Below, in pieces: positions 9,204 to 16,844 of a stretch of 64,000 nt of DNA. Each line of letters starts with the position of its first letter. Positions within the stretch are counted from its first letter, which is position 1. Under the pieces are notes generated by a model that made no database searches, had not been told where the DNA came from, and saw nothing but the letters and a program-made list of their open reading frames with translations. The DNA is from Kineococcus endophyticus (GTDB taxonomy: Bacteria; Actinomycetota; Actinomycetes; Actinomycetales; Kineococcaceae): contig NZ_JBFNQN010000003.1 in assembly GCF_040796495.1 (NCBI RefSeq), positions 186,001 through 250,000 of the forward strand, in the 5' to 3' direction. The position numbers and the translations under genes were made by a program.

Positions 9204-9577
9204 CGATCGGGCCTCTCCGTGGGCGAATGGACGGCGTGGGGGATTCGCGACGTCGAGATTCCCGGCCGTGGGTCGGCCTGTCGGCGAAGGTAGCCCCCGG
9301 AACGTGAAGACGTTCGGTGCGCTGGTCCGAATGGATGGGTATTTCGTCAAAGAACTTCGCTGAGTCACCACGACTGGACAGGATGTGGCGGATCTGCGAG
9401 CTGAACAGGTGGCTCGTTCACTCCCGGTGCTTGGATGGCCACGGTTTTCGCGGCCGTCGGTGCGGTCTTCCACGGCGTGGCGCACAATGACCCCGGGGCA
9501 CGCAGGTCGTGCCGCGGACGACAGGTCTCGACCGTCCTGGTCCCCACCGTCCTGGTCCCTGCCAGAGGAGTTTCGAC
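9204..9577. other. Intergenic region between divergent genes
   Basis: 374 bases between the GT2 gene and the DUF4397 gene, transcribed in opposite directions, so it must hold two promoters. It has a patch of lower GC at about 9336-9360. A 15-bp direct repeat (ACCGTCCTGGTCCC at 9531-9544 and 9546-9559) lies just before the ribosome binding site of the DUF4397 gene. I see no credible open frame and no clear promoter hexamer pair. Confidence 0.5.
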
Positions 9578-10471
9578 GTGCCCTCCACCGCCCACCGTCG
9601 ACAGCGGTCCACACGGTTGTCCCTTCTGCTCGCGGTCCTGGTCGGAGCGCTGGCGCTCTCCGGCTGGTCCGCGTCGTCCGCACGCGCCGCTGTCCCCGGC
9701 GACGCGTGGGTGCGGGCGGCCCACCTCGTGCCGGGTCTCGAAGCCATGCAGGTCGTCGCGCGGCCCCTCAGCGGCGGAAGCCCGTCCGTCCTCGCCGAAC
9801 GGGCCGCCTACGGGGACGTCGCGCCGTACCAGCGTCTGACCCCTGGTGACTACAGCGTCGAGCTCAGGCCGGCCGGGGCTCCCACCTCGTCCGCGCCTAT
9901 GCTGTCGAGCACCGTCGTGGTCGAGGCGGGTCGGGCCTACACCCTGGCGGGCCTGGGGTCGCTGCAGTCCCCGAGGCTGGCGACGCTGAAGGACGACCTG
10001 ACGCCACCCGCCGCCGGGACGGTCCGCGTGCGACTGCTGCCGGCCGCCTCCAGTGCGGACCAGGTGACGGTGGCGGCGGTGGGCGGACCGGTCGTCGCCC
10101 GCGACGCCGTCTTCGGTCAGCCCACCGCGTACGCGGCGGTTCCGGCCGGGCGGTGGACGTTGCAGACCACCTCCGGCGGGGGCGACCCCACGTCGACGAC
10201 GGTCGACCTCGCAGCGGGCGGGATCTACACCCTGGCCGTCGTGGACCGCGACGGCGGCGGGTTCGGGATCCAGGTGGTCACGGACGCCGCGGGGTCCGCC
10301 ACGATGCCGGTGGGCGGCGCGGCGACGGGTGGCGGCGGTACCGCGGCCGGTTCCCCGGCCGGCGTTCCTGGGGCCGTGCTCGCGGGCGCCGCACTTCTGG
10401 CCGTCGTGGGCGCCCGCACCCGCGGGCGAGCCGTCCGGTCGCAGCGGCGTACGGCAGCACGCTCCTCGTGA
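9578..10471 (+). CDS. DUF4397 surface protein, sortase-linked
   Basis: Start GTG 9578 follows GAGGAG (9565-9570). 297 residues: signal peptide (about residues 1-35, cleavage near ARA-AVP), a DUF4397 beta domain in two repeats (VRAAHLVPGLEAMQVVARPL and the later TVRVRLLPAASSADQVTVAA), a Gly/Ala-rich spacer, and a C-terminal membrane segment (VPGAVLAGAALLAVVGA) with an Arg-rich tail. That ending looks like a cell-wall sorting signal but I see no clear LPxTG. Its stop overlaps the start of the class F sortase by 4 bases. The pairing of DUF4397 proteins with class F sortases is common in actinobacteria. The ligand or structural role is unknown. Confidence 0.87.
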   Translation: MPSTAHRRQRSTRLSLLLAVLVGALALSGWSASSARAAVPGDAWVRAAHLVPGLEAMQVVARPLSGGSPSVLAERAAYGDVAPYQRLTPGDYSVELRPAGAPTSSAPMLSSTVVVEAGRAYTLAGLGSLQSPRLATLKDDLTPPAAGTVRVRLLPAASSADQVTVAAVGGPVVARDAVFGQPTAYAAVPAGRWTLQTTSGGGDPTSTTVDLAAGGIYTLAVVDRDGGGFGIQVVTDAAGSATMPVGGAATGGGGTAAGSPAGVPGAVLAGAALLAVVGARTRGRAVRSQRRTAARSS

Positions 10472-11133
10472 GGACGGCCTGTGCTGCCTGCCGCGGTCCG
10501 CAGGCGTCGGTGCTCCTGCTGACGGTTCTCCTCGCGGGGTGCGCCGGTTCTGCTGGTCCTGGAGCGCAGCCGCCGTCGGGGTCGGCCGCGACTACGGCTG
10601 CCTCGTCACCATCTGTGTCCGCCCCGCCTGCGGGGCCCAAGACGGGAGACGTCGAGCCCGTCCCCGCGCCGGGTGGACCTGCGCGCTCCGTGGACCCGAA
10701 CTCGGTCCCGGTGGAGCTCGAGATTCCCGCTATCGGCGTGGACGTCCCCCTGATCGGCCTCGGGACGACGGCGGCGGGCGAGCTGGAGGTCCCGTCGGAC
10801 TACCAGCAGGTGGGGTGGTTCACCGGTGGGGCAGCGCCGGGGCAGACCGGGCCCGCCGTCATCGCGGGACACGTGGACAGCACGGACGGGCCGGCCCCGT
10901 TCTACCGCCTCCGGGACCTGGCGGCCGGCGACGAGGTCCTCGTGCGGTCGGCCGACGGGACACAGCACACCTTCCGGGTCGACGGCGTGCAGCAGTACCC
11001 CAAGGACCAGTTCCCGTCGGCCGCCGTGTACGGGCCGGCTCCTGGTCCGGTCCTCAGGCTCGTCACCTGCGGCGGTACCTTCGACCGAGCGTCCCGGCAC
11101 TACCGCGACAACGTGGTGGTCTTCGCCTCGTGA
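10468..11133 (+). CDS. Class F sortase
   Basis: Start GTG 10468 overlaps the preceding stop (GTGA). 221 residues: a lipoprotein-like N-terminus (VLLLTVLLAGC), a Ser/Pro/Thr linker, then the sortase beta-barrel. The catalytic set is visible: His in VIAGHVDS, Cys in LRLVTCGG, and Arg in HYRDNVVVFA. The PAIGVDVPLIGLG opening and the YPKDQFP segment fit class F. It is expected to act outside the membrane as a transpeptidase joining a surface protein to the wall; the coupled DUF4397 protein is the obvious candidate substrate. The lipid-anchor reading of the N-terminus is less sure, since many class F sortases use a plain membrane helix. Confidence 0.92.
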   Translation: MRTACAACRGPQASVLLLTVLLAGCAGSAGPGAQPPSGSAATTAASSPSVSAPPAGPKTGDVEPVPAPGGPARSVDPNSVPVELEIPAIGVDVPLIGLGTTAAGELEVPSDYQQVGWFTGGAAPGQTGPAVIAGHVDSTDGPAPFYRLRDLAAGDEVLVRSADGTQHTFRVDGVQQYPKDQFPSAAVYGPAPGPVLRLVTCGGTFDRASRHYRDNVVVFAS

Positions 11134-11145
11134 GCGCTGCCGCCC

Positions 11146-12411
11146 TCAGGAGCAGGTGATCGTGGCCGGCGTCGAGGTGCTGCCGGTCGCGGCGAGCTGG
11201 TAGCCGAAGCTCGTCGTCCCACCCGCGGCGAGGGAGCCGTTGTAGGAGGCGTTCTTCACCGTCAGCGTCCGCCCGGACTGCGTCCAGGTGCCGTTCCACA
11301 GGTTGGTCACCGTCTGACCGGCGGGCAGCGTCGCGACGGTGGTCCAGCCCGTGCGGGCCTCGCCGCCGTTGGTGACCGTGACGTTCTGCACAGCCCCGGC
11401 GCCCCAGGCGGACTCGGTCTTCGCCGTCGCGGAGCAGACGGGACGGCCGGACGTCGGCCGCGGCGAGCGGGTCACCGTCACGGTGGGGCTCGCGGTGGCG
11501 GTGGGCGTGGCGGTGGGGCTGGCGGTCGGGCTGGTGGTGGCCGTCGGGGTCCCCGTCGAGCCCGTGCCCGCGGAGAACGACGTCACCGCGAGGCCCGCGC
11601 CGCCGGTCCACGGCTCGAACCCGGCCTGGATGCTCGTCAGGTACCAGGAGCGCTGGACCCAGCCGCGGGCCAGGGCGTCGTCGAAGAACGTGCTCACGGC
11701 GAAGTCCGCCGACGACGTCGGGGTCTGGCGGACGTACGAGACCACGTTCCAGCCGGTGTTCCCGTACCAGACGTCCCACGTCGCACCGGCGAGCGTCACG
11801 GTGCCGACCTTGCTGCCGACGGGCTGCGGGCGGCCGGCGTGGTTCAGCCACACCATGACCTCGGCGCCGGTGTTCTGGCCGTCGGTGCGCGGCGTCGGGT
11901 CGAACCAGAGGTCGAAGGACGCGTCCCACTCACCCGAGGTCGGGTAGGTCATGGCGACGCTCGTGCGGACCGACCCGAAGGTGCCGCTGGAGGCCTGCAC
12001 GGGGGAGAACCCCGTGGTGCAGTCCGCGTAGTGGCAGCCCCAGTAGATCGACGGGTAGCTCTTGGGGGCGCCGCTGGTGGACACCGCGCCGTCGGCCTGG
12101 GTCACGCGGAAACCCGTCGCCGTGGGCTCGATGCACTGCTGCGCCGAGGTGCCCCAGCGGTTGTTCTGGATGCGGTACTTCCCGTCCGCGGTGGTCGTCT
12201 TGGCGTACTGGTCGCACAGGGCGGTGGCGGCCGCCGCGCTCGGGGTGTCGAGGGTGGTCACCGCCGTGGCGGCGCCCGCCACGAGGGCGGTCACGGCCGC
12301 GGCCACCCCGAGCTTGGGTCCGACGGTGGCGGCGAGGGCACGCAGGCGAGGCACGCCGCTGTCTCGTCCGTCCGTGCCCCCGACCTGAGCGTTCTCGGGT
12401 GTGGTGTGCAT
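11146..12411 (-). CDS. Secreted GH12 endoglucanase with CBM2
   Basis: 421 residues from ATG 12411. A long n-region precedes the signal hydrophobic segment (about residues 30-60). The GH12 domain follows, with the nucleophile Glu in GAEVMVWLNHAG and the acid/base Glu in QAGFEPWTGGAGL. A Pro/Thr/Ser linker built of PTAT/PTAS repeats (about residues 290-325) leads to a C-terminal family 2 carbohydrate-binding module with its bounding cysteines and conserved Trp residues (AWGAG, TGWTT, LWNGTW). It should cut beta-1,4-glucans such as cellulose. It lies 16 bases after the HAD phosphatase stop on the same strand. Confidence 0.95.
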   Translation of the reverse strand: MHTTPENAQVGGTDGRDSGVPRLRALAATVGPKLGVAAAVTALVAGAATAVTTLDTPSAAAATALCDQYAKTTTADGKYRIQNNRWGTSAQQCIEPTATGFRVTQADGAVSTSGAPKSYPSIYWGCHYADCTTGFSPVQASSGTFGSVRTSVAMTYPTSGEWDASFDLWFDPTPRTDGQNTGAEVMVWLNHAGRPQPVGSKVGTVTLAGATWDVWYGNTGWNVVSYVRQTPTSSADFAVSTFFDDALARGWVQRSWYLTSIQAGFEPWTGGAGLAVTSFSAGTGSTGTPTATTSPTASPTATPTATASPTVTVTRSPRPTSGRPVCSATAKTESAWGAGAVQNVTVTNGGEARTGWTTVATLPAGQTVTNLWNGTWTQSGRTLTVKNASYNGSLAAGGTTSFGYQLAATGSTSTPATITCS

Positions 12412-12427
12412 CACAGCTCCTGTCTCC

Positions 12428-13228
12428 TCACCTGCGGCGGACCAGGCCGGCCACGACCACGGCGCCCGCGGCCACTCCACCGGCGCGGACCGTCCAGCGG
12501 GCGACGTGCTGCCACGAGCGGAACTCGTGGACGGGCCACCCGTGGGTGGCCGCGTGCCGGCGCAGGGCGCGGTCGGGGTTGACCGCGCTGGGGGAGCCGA
12601 CCAGTCCCAGCAGCGGGAGGTCGTTGGCGGAGTCGGAGTAGGCGGCGCAGCGGGCCAGGTCCAGCCCGGAGCGCTCGGCGAGGTCGCGCACGGCGTCCGC
12701 CTTGGCCTGTCCGTGCAGGGGTTCGCCGATGAGGCGGCCGGTGTACGTGCCGTCGACGGACTCGGCGATCGTCCCGAGCGCGCCGGTCAGCCCGAGGCGC
12801 CGGGCGACGACGTCGGCGAGCTCGACGGGGGCGGCGGTGACGAGCCAGACGGGGGCGCCGGCGTCGAGGTGCCGACGGGCGAGCGCGCGCGTCCGGGCCT
12901 GCACCTTGGCCTCGACGTGCTCGTCGTAGACCTCCTCGCCGATCTGCCGGATCTCCGCCGTGGTGTGGCCGGCGACGAAGGCGAGCGCGAGCTCGCGGAT
13001 CTCGCCGAGGTGGCCGAGGTTCTCCCCGCGCAGGGCGAAGTGCAGGGCGCGGCGGCCGAAGCGCTGCAGCTCGCGGCGGGAGAAGAAGCCGCGGGCCGCG
13101 AGGCCCCGGGCGAAGTAGAAGAGGGAGGCGCCGCGGACCATCGTGTTGTCGAGGTCGAAGAACGCGGCCTCGCACGCAGCGCTCCCGCCGGGCAGGGCGG
13201 TGCTGTGGAGGGCGTCGTCGCGGTGCAC
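12428..13228 (-). CDS. HAD-IB family phosphatase (SerB-like)
   Basis: 266 residues with the HAD motifs in order: AAFFDLDNTMV (nucleophile and general acid Asp), WLVTAAP (motif II), and K in HGQAKADAV before AAYSDSANDLPLL (motif IV). The spacing fits subfamily IB, which includes phosphoserine phosphatase-like enzymes and lysophospholipid-linked proteins in actinobacteria. A hydrophobic C-terminal tail (AGGVAAGAVVVAGLV) suggests membrane association. A TACGAT hexamer lies six bases before the GTG start, compatible with a leaderless transcript. Substrate unknown. Confidence 0.88.
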   Translation of the reverse strand: MHRDDALHSTALPGGSAACEAAFFDLDNTMVRGASLFYFARGLAARGFFSRRELQRFGRRALHFALRGENLGHLGEIRELALAFVAGHTTAEIRQIGEEVYDEHVEAKVQARTRALARRHLDAGAPVWLVTAAPVELADVVARRLGLTGALGTIAESVDGTYTGRLIGEPLHGQAKADAVRDLAERSGLDLARCAAYSDSANDLPLLGLVGSPSAVNPDRALRRHAATHGWPVHEFRSWQHVARWTVRAGGVAAGAVVVAGLVRRR

Positions 13229-13234
13229 TGCGGC

Positions 13235-13240
13235 ATCGTA
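13235..13240 (-). promoter_or_regulatory. -10-like hexamer of HAD gene
   Basis: On the minus strand this reads TACGAT, a good TAnnnT match, ending six bases before GTG 13228. The spacing implies transcription starting at or next to the start codon. No clear -35 is visible. Confidence 0.45.
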
Positions 13241-13269
13241 GGACGCCCCACCGACATGAAGGGTGACGA

Positions 13270-13560
13270 ATGGACGACGCAGAGCGAACGAACGCGGCGA
13301 CCGCGCGGGTCGTGCTCGTCTCGCGGGTCGGCTGCCACCTGTGCGACGACGGCCGCGAGGTGGTCCGGACCGTGGCGCAGGCGGCCGGTGTCGCCTGGGA
13401 GGAGGTCGACGTCGACGCCGACCCGGACCTGCACCGGCGGTTCACGGACAAGGTGCCGGTCGTGCTCGTCGACGGTGCCGAGCGGGACTTCGGCCGCCTC
13501 GACGCCGACCGGTTGCGGCAGGCGCTCGCGGGGCGCCGCTGGTGGCGGCGGGGGCGGTGA
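13270..13560 (+). CDS. Glutaredoxin-like small redox protein
   Basis: 96 residues with the thioredoxin-fold opening RVVLVSRVGCHLCDDG, whose CHLC is a CxxC redox motif, followed by VPVVLVDG with the cis-Pro. This is the short glutaredoxin-like (DUF836) family found upstream of rex-hemA in many actinobacteria. It is divergent from the HAD gene (41 bp between starts) and precedes rex on the same strand. The partner substrate is unknown; a link with the redox-sensing operon downstream is suggested only by position. Confidence 0.85.
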   Translation: MDDAERTNAATARVVLVSRVGCHLCDDGREVVRTVAQAAGVAWEEVDVDADPDLHRRFTDKVPVVLVDGAERDFGRLDADRLRQALAGRRWWRRGR

Positions 13561-13580
13561 CGACCCGGGTGCAGCGAAGG

Positions 13581-13599
13581 TGAGGTGAGGCTCACCTAC
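13581..13599 (+). promoter_or_regulatory. Iron-box-like palindrome upstream of rex-hem operon
   Basis: The 19-mer TGAGGTGAGGCTCACCTAC matches the DtxR/IdeR/DmdR iron-box consensus TTAGGTTAGGCTAACCTAA at 15 of 19 positions and is nearly palindromic. It lies 20 bases after the glutaredoxin-like stop and about 60 bases upstream of the predicted rex -35. An iron-dependent regulator acting on heme synthesis would make sense. The position is far upstream for simple repression of the predicted promoter, so this remains a candidate. Confidence 0.45.
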
Positions 13600-13656
13600 C
13601 CGCGAAAGCCCAGGTCAGGGGCGACGTGGTCCTCGTCACGCGAGGCCTCCACGACT

Positions 13657-13674
13657 TTGTGCGTGGCTTCACAA
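13657..13674 (+). promoter_or_regulatory. Putative Rex operator (ROP) of rex-hem operon
   Basis: TTGTGCGTGGCTTCACAA keeps both outer half-sites of the actinobacterial Rex operator (TGTGAACnnnTTCACA); the right half TTCACA is perfect and the left half is TGTG. It overlaps the predicted -35 (TTGTGC, 13657-13662), 17 bases before TAGGCT (13680-13685). Rex bound here would block RNA polymerase. Autoregulation of rex-hemACD through such a site is established in Streptomyces coelicolor. Confidence 0.72.
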
Positions 13675-13679
13675 GAGCC

Positions 13680-13685
13680 TAGGCT
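13680..13685 (+). promoter_or_regulatory. -10 hexamer of rex-hem promoter
   Basis: TAGGCT, 17 bases after TTGTGC at 13657-13662, forms a plausible sigma-A type promoter. The transcript would begin near 13691 and have a leader of about 70 bases before rex. Confidence 0.5.
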
Positions 13686-13758
13686 GCTGGCGCACGACCA
13701 GGGGTCCCGGGTTCTCCCGGACCCGAGCGACGCGTACGAGGATGCTGGTCTGACCGCT

Positions 13759-14463
13759 GTGGACGAGGACGACGTGGGGACGGTCGACGTCCCCGAAGCC
13801 ACCGTGGCGCGGCTGCCCCAGTACCTGCGCGCGCTGTCCGTCCTGGCCGAGGCCGGTCTGCAGACCGTGTCCTCCGAGGCGCTCGCCGAGGCCGTCGGCG
13901 TCGGGTCGGCCAAGCTCCGCAAGGACCTCTCCCACCTCGGCAGCTACGGCACGCGCGGGGTCGGCTACGACGTCGCCGAGCTGCACCGGCAGATCGCCGA
14001 CCACCTCGGGCAGACGACCCCCTGGAACGTCGTCATCGTGGGCATCGGCAACCTCGGCCACGCGCTCGCCGGCTACGGCGGCTTCGCCAGCCGCGGCTTC
14101 CGCGTCGTGGGCCTGTTCGACGACGGGGCCCACGTGGTGGGCGAGGTCGTGGGCGGCGTCCGCGTCCGGCCGCTGGCCGAGCTGCCCGACGTCGTGTGCC
14201 CGGGCGAGACCATCGGCGTCCTGGCCGTCCCCGGCGAGCACGCCCAGACCGTCTGCGACCGCCTCGTCGCCGCCGGGGTGCGGAGCGTCCTGAACTTCGC
14301 CCCGACCGTGTTGCGCGTCCCCGCGGGCGTCGACGTGCGCAAGGTCGACCTCGCCTCGGAGCTGCAGATCCTCGCCTTCCACGCCCAGCGGCGCGCCTCC
14401 CGCGTGCCGAGCCTGGCGCGCGTGGCTGAACCCGTGACCGAACGTGTCGGAGAGGTGGTCTGA
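13759..14463 (+). CDS. rex: Redox-sensing transcriptional repressor Rex
   Basis: 234 residues from GTG 13759 (GTG 13774, with GAGGA four bases upstream, is an alternative). The N-terminal winged helix is clear (VSSEALAEAVGVGSAKLRKDL, then LGSYGTRGVGYDV). It is followed by a Rossmann domain with VIVGIGNLGHALAGY for NAD(H), and the C-terminal dimer helix. Rex represses respiratory and heme genes when NAD+ is high and leaves DNA when NADH rises. It heads the rex-hemA-hemC-hemD operon; hemA begins on the base after its stop. The Rex-like palindrome in the leader predicts autoregulation. Confidence 0.95.
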   Translation: MDEDDVGTVDVPEATVARLPQYLRALSVLAEAGLQTVSSEALAEAVGVGSAKLRKDLSHLGSYGTRGVGYDVAELHRQIADHLGQTTPWNVVIVGIGNLGHALAGYGGFASRGFRVVGLFDDGAHVVGEVVGGVRVRPLAELPDVVCPGETIGVLAVPGEHAQTVCDRLVAAGVRSVLNFAPTVLRVPAGVDVRKVDLASELQILAFHAQRRASRVPSLARVAEPVTERVGEVV

Positions 14464-15804
14464 GTGGCCCTCATGGTCGTGGGCCTGTCCCACCGGACGG
14501 CGTCCCTCGGCGTGCTCGAGCGCGCCAGCTTCGACGCCGCCGCCGCCGGGGAGGTCGTGGCCTCGCTGTCGGCGTCGCCGCACGTCGACGAGGTCTTCGT
14601 GCTGTCGACGTGCAACCGCGTCGAGCTCTACTGCGACGTCACCCGCTTCCACGGCGGTGTCGCCGACGTCGGTGACGCGCTGTGCCGGCGGATCGGCCTC
14701 GGGGTCGACGAGCTCGGCGAGCAGCTCTACGTCCACTACGAGGACGCCGGGGTCGAGCACCTCTTCCGCGTCGCCTGCGGGCTGGACTCGATGGCCGTGG
14801 GGGAGAGCCAGATCCTCGGCCAGCTGCGGCTCGCGCTGCGCGACCTGCACGAGCGCGGGCTGGCCGGCGGGACGCTGGACCGCCTGCTGCAGAACGCGTT
14901 GCGCGTCGGAAAGCGCGCCCACTCCGAGACCCGGCTGGACGCGGCGGGCGCCTCCCTCGTCGACGCGGCGATGACCCGTGCGGCCGCCGTCGTCGGCGGT
15001 GAGCTCGCGGGCCGGCGCGCCCTCGTCGTCGGCGCCGGGGCCATGAGCGCCCTCGTCGCGACGACGTTCGCCCGCGCCGGCCTCGACGTCGTCGTCGCCA
15101 ACCGCACGCCGGACCGCGCCCAGCGCCTGGCCGCGGCCATCGGCGGCCGGGCCGTCGGCCTGGAGGACCTGCGGGCCGAGGTGGCCGCCGCCGACCTCGT
15201 CGCCAGCTGCACGGGTGCCGTCGGGCACGTCCTCGACGTGGCGACCGTGGCCTCGGCGCTGCTGGACCGCCCGGAGCGACCGCTCTTCGTCGCCGACCTG
15301 GCCCTGCCGCGCGACGTCGCCCCCGACGTGGCGACGCTGCGCGGGGTGCACCTGGCCGACCTCGAGGCCCTCGGCACCGACCTCGCCAGCACCGCCGTCG
15401 CCGACGACCTGCGCTCGGTGCGCGCCATCGTCGCCGAGGAGGTCGCGGCCCACGCGGCCTCGCTGCGGGCGGCCGACGTGGCCCCGACGGTCGTCGCGCT
15501 GCGCGCCCAGGCCCGGCACGTCGTCGACGTCGAGATGCGGCGGCTCACCAGCCGAGTCGACCTCGACGACGCCGCCCGCGCCGAGGTGGACCGCACGGTG
15601 CACCGCATCGTCGAGAAGCTGCTGCACACCCCGACCGTGCGGGTGAAGGAGCTCGCCGAGTCGCCCGGTGGCGTCGGGTACGCCGCCGCCCTGCGGGCGC
15701 TGTTCGACCTCGAGGTCGGGCCCGACCGCGCGCGCGGCGGGGCCCTGCCCGGCGACGCCCCGCTGTCCGGGACCGTGGCCGACGCCGTGGGACGCGTGTC
15801 GTGA
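14464..15804 (+). CDS. hemA: Glutamyl-tRNA reductase
   Basis: 446 residues. Reduces glutamyl-tRNA(Glu) to glutamate-1-semialdehyde, the first step of C5 heme synthesis. The catalytic Cys sits in VLSTCNRVELYC (about residue 47), followed by the conserved GVEHLFRVACGLDSMAVGESQILGQ and a NADPH-binding Rossmann segment (ALVVGAGAMSALVA), then the C-terminal dimerisation helices. The GTG start directly abuts the rex stop, and its own stop overlaps hemC by 4 bases. Confidence 0.97.
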   Translation: MALMVVGLSHRTASLGVLERASFDAAAAGEVVASLSASPHVDEVFVLSTCNRVELYCDVTRFHGGVADVGDALCRRIGLGVDELGEQLYVHYEDAGVEHLFRVACGLDSMAVGESQILGQLRLALRDLHERGLAGGTLDRLLQNALRVGKRAHSETRLDAAGASLVDAAMTRAAAVVGGELAGRRALVVGAGAMSALVATTFARAGLDVVVANRTPDRAQRLAAAIGGRAVGLEDLRAEVAAADLVASCTGAVGHVLDVATVASALLDRPERPLFVADLALPRDVAPDVATLRGVHLADLEALGTDLASTAVADDLRSVRAIVAEEVAAHAASLRAADVAPTVVALRAQARHVVDVEMRRLTSRVDLDDAARAEVDRTVHRIVEKLLHTPTVRVKELAESPGGVGYAAALRALFDLEVGPDRARGGALPGDAPLSGTVADAVGRVS

Positions 15805-16844
15805 CGCGTGCGCTCCGGCTCGGCACCCGCCGCAGCGCGCTGGCCACCACGCAGAGTTCGTGGGTCGCTGACCTGCTGCGCCGCGGCGGCTCCGAGGTCG
15901 AGCTCGTCGAAGTGACGACGCACGGCGACGTCAACCGCGCGCCGCTGGCCCAGATCGGCGGCACGGGGGTCTTCGTCTCCGCGCTGCGCGACGCCCTGCT
16001 CGCGGGCGAGGTGGACCTCGCGGTGCACTCCCTCAAGGACCTGCCGACGGCCCCGGCCGACGGGCTCGCCCTGGCCGCCGTCCCCGAGCGGGAGGACGCG
16101 CGCGACGCGCTCGTCGCCGCGGGCGGGCGCACGCTGGCCCAGCTGCCCGCCGGGGCCCGGGTCGGCACCGGCTCACCCCGCCGGCAGGCACTGCTGCTGG
16201 CCCTGCGACCCGACCTCGAGGTCGTCGCCATCCGCGGCAACATCGACACCCGCGTGGGCTTCGTGGCCTCCGGCGAGCTCGACGCCGTCGTCCTGGCCGC
16301 GGCCGGGCTGGCCCGGATCGGGCGCTCGGACGAGGTCAGCGAGTTCTTCGACCCCGCCGCGTTCGTCCCGGCCCCCGGCCAGGGCGCGCTGGCCGTGGAG
16401 TGCCGCGCCGACGACGAGGAGGTGCGCTCCGCGCTCGCCCGGCTGGACGCGCCCGCCGTCCGCCGGGCCGTCGCCGCGGAGCGCCAGGTGCTCGCGTCGC
16501 TGGAGGCCGGCTGCTCGGCGCCCGTCGGGGCCCACGCGACCGCGCAGACCCTCCACGTCGCCGTCCAGGACCCCGGTGGCGCCCTCGTGCGCCGCGCCCT
16601 GCCGTTCGCGACTGTCGCCGATGAGGCCTCCGCGCGTACGTTGGGTGCCGACGTCGCACGCGACCTGCTGGCCCACGAGCTCTCGGGGGCCTCGGGGGCC
16701 GGTCGTCGTCCCGAGAGCCCCCCCGCGTCAAGACCCGGTGCGAGCGCTGGAAACCACGGCGACGGACCGCAGGTCTCGTCGGAGAACCACCCCCAGGACC
16801 GTCCGGACGACGGTCCACGTCCCGATCCGGAGAGTGGCTCGTGA
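15801..16844 (+). CDS. hemC: Porphobilinogen deaminase (hydroxymethylbilane synthase)
   Basis: 347 residues. Polymerises four porphobilinogens into hydroxymethylbilane. Family signatures: RLGTRRSALATTQ at the N-terminus, VHSLKDLPT, GTGSPRRQA, and LEAGCSAPVGAHA containing the Cys that holds the dipyrromethane cofactor. The last 50 or so residues are Pro/Ser/Gly/Asp-rich, absent from most homologues and probably disordered; otherwise the length is normal. Overlaps hemA and hemD by 4 bases each. Confidence 0.97.
   Translation: MTRALRLGTRRSALATTQSSWVADLLRRGGSEVELVEVTTHGDVNRAPLAQIGGTGVFVSALRDALLAGEVDLAVHSLKDLPTAPADGLALAAVPEREDARDALVAAGGRTLAQLPAGARVGTGSPRRQALLLALRPDLEVVAIRGNIDTRVGFVASGELDAVVLAAAGLARIGRSDEVSEFFDPAAFVPAPGQGALAVECRADDEEVRSALARLDAPAVRRAVAAERQVLASLEAGCSAPVGAHATAQTLHVAVQDPGGALVRRALPFATVADEASARTLGADVARDLLAHELSGASGAGRRPESPPASRPGASAGNHGDGPQVSSENHPQDRPDDGPRPDPESGS

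Noticed and set aside
9280-9330. ECF-sigma-like GGAAC motif in the gap before the DUF4397 gene
   Set aside because: No matching -10 at the required distance, so it is probably chance.
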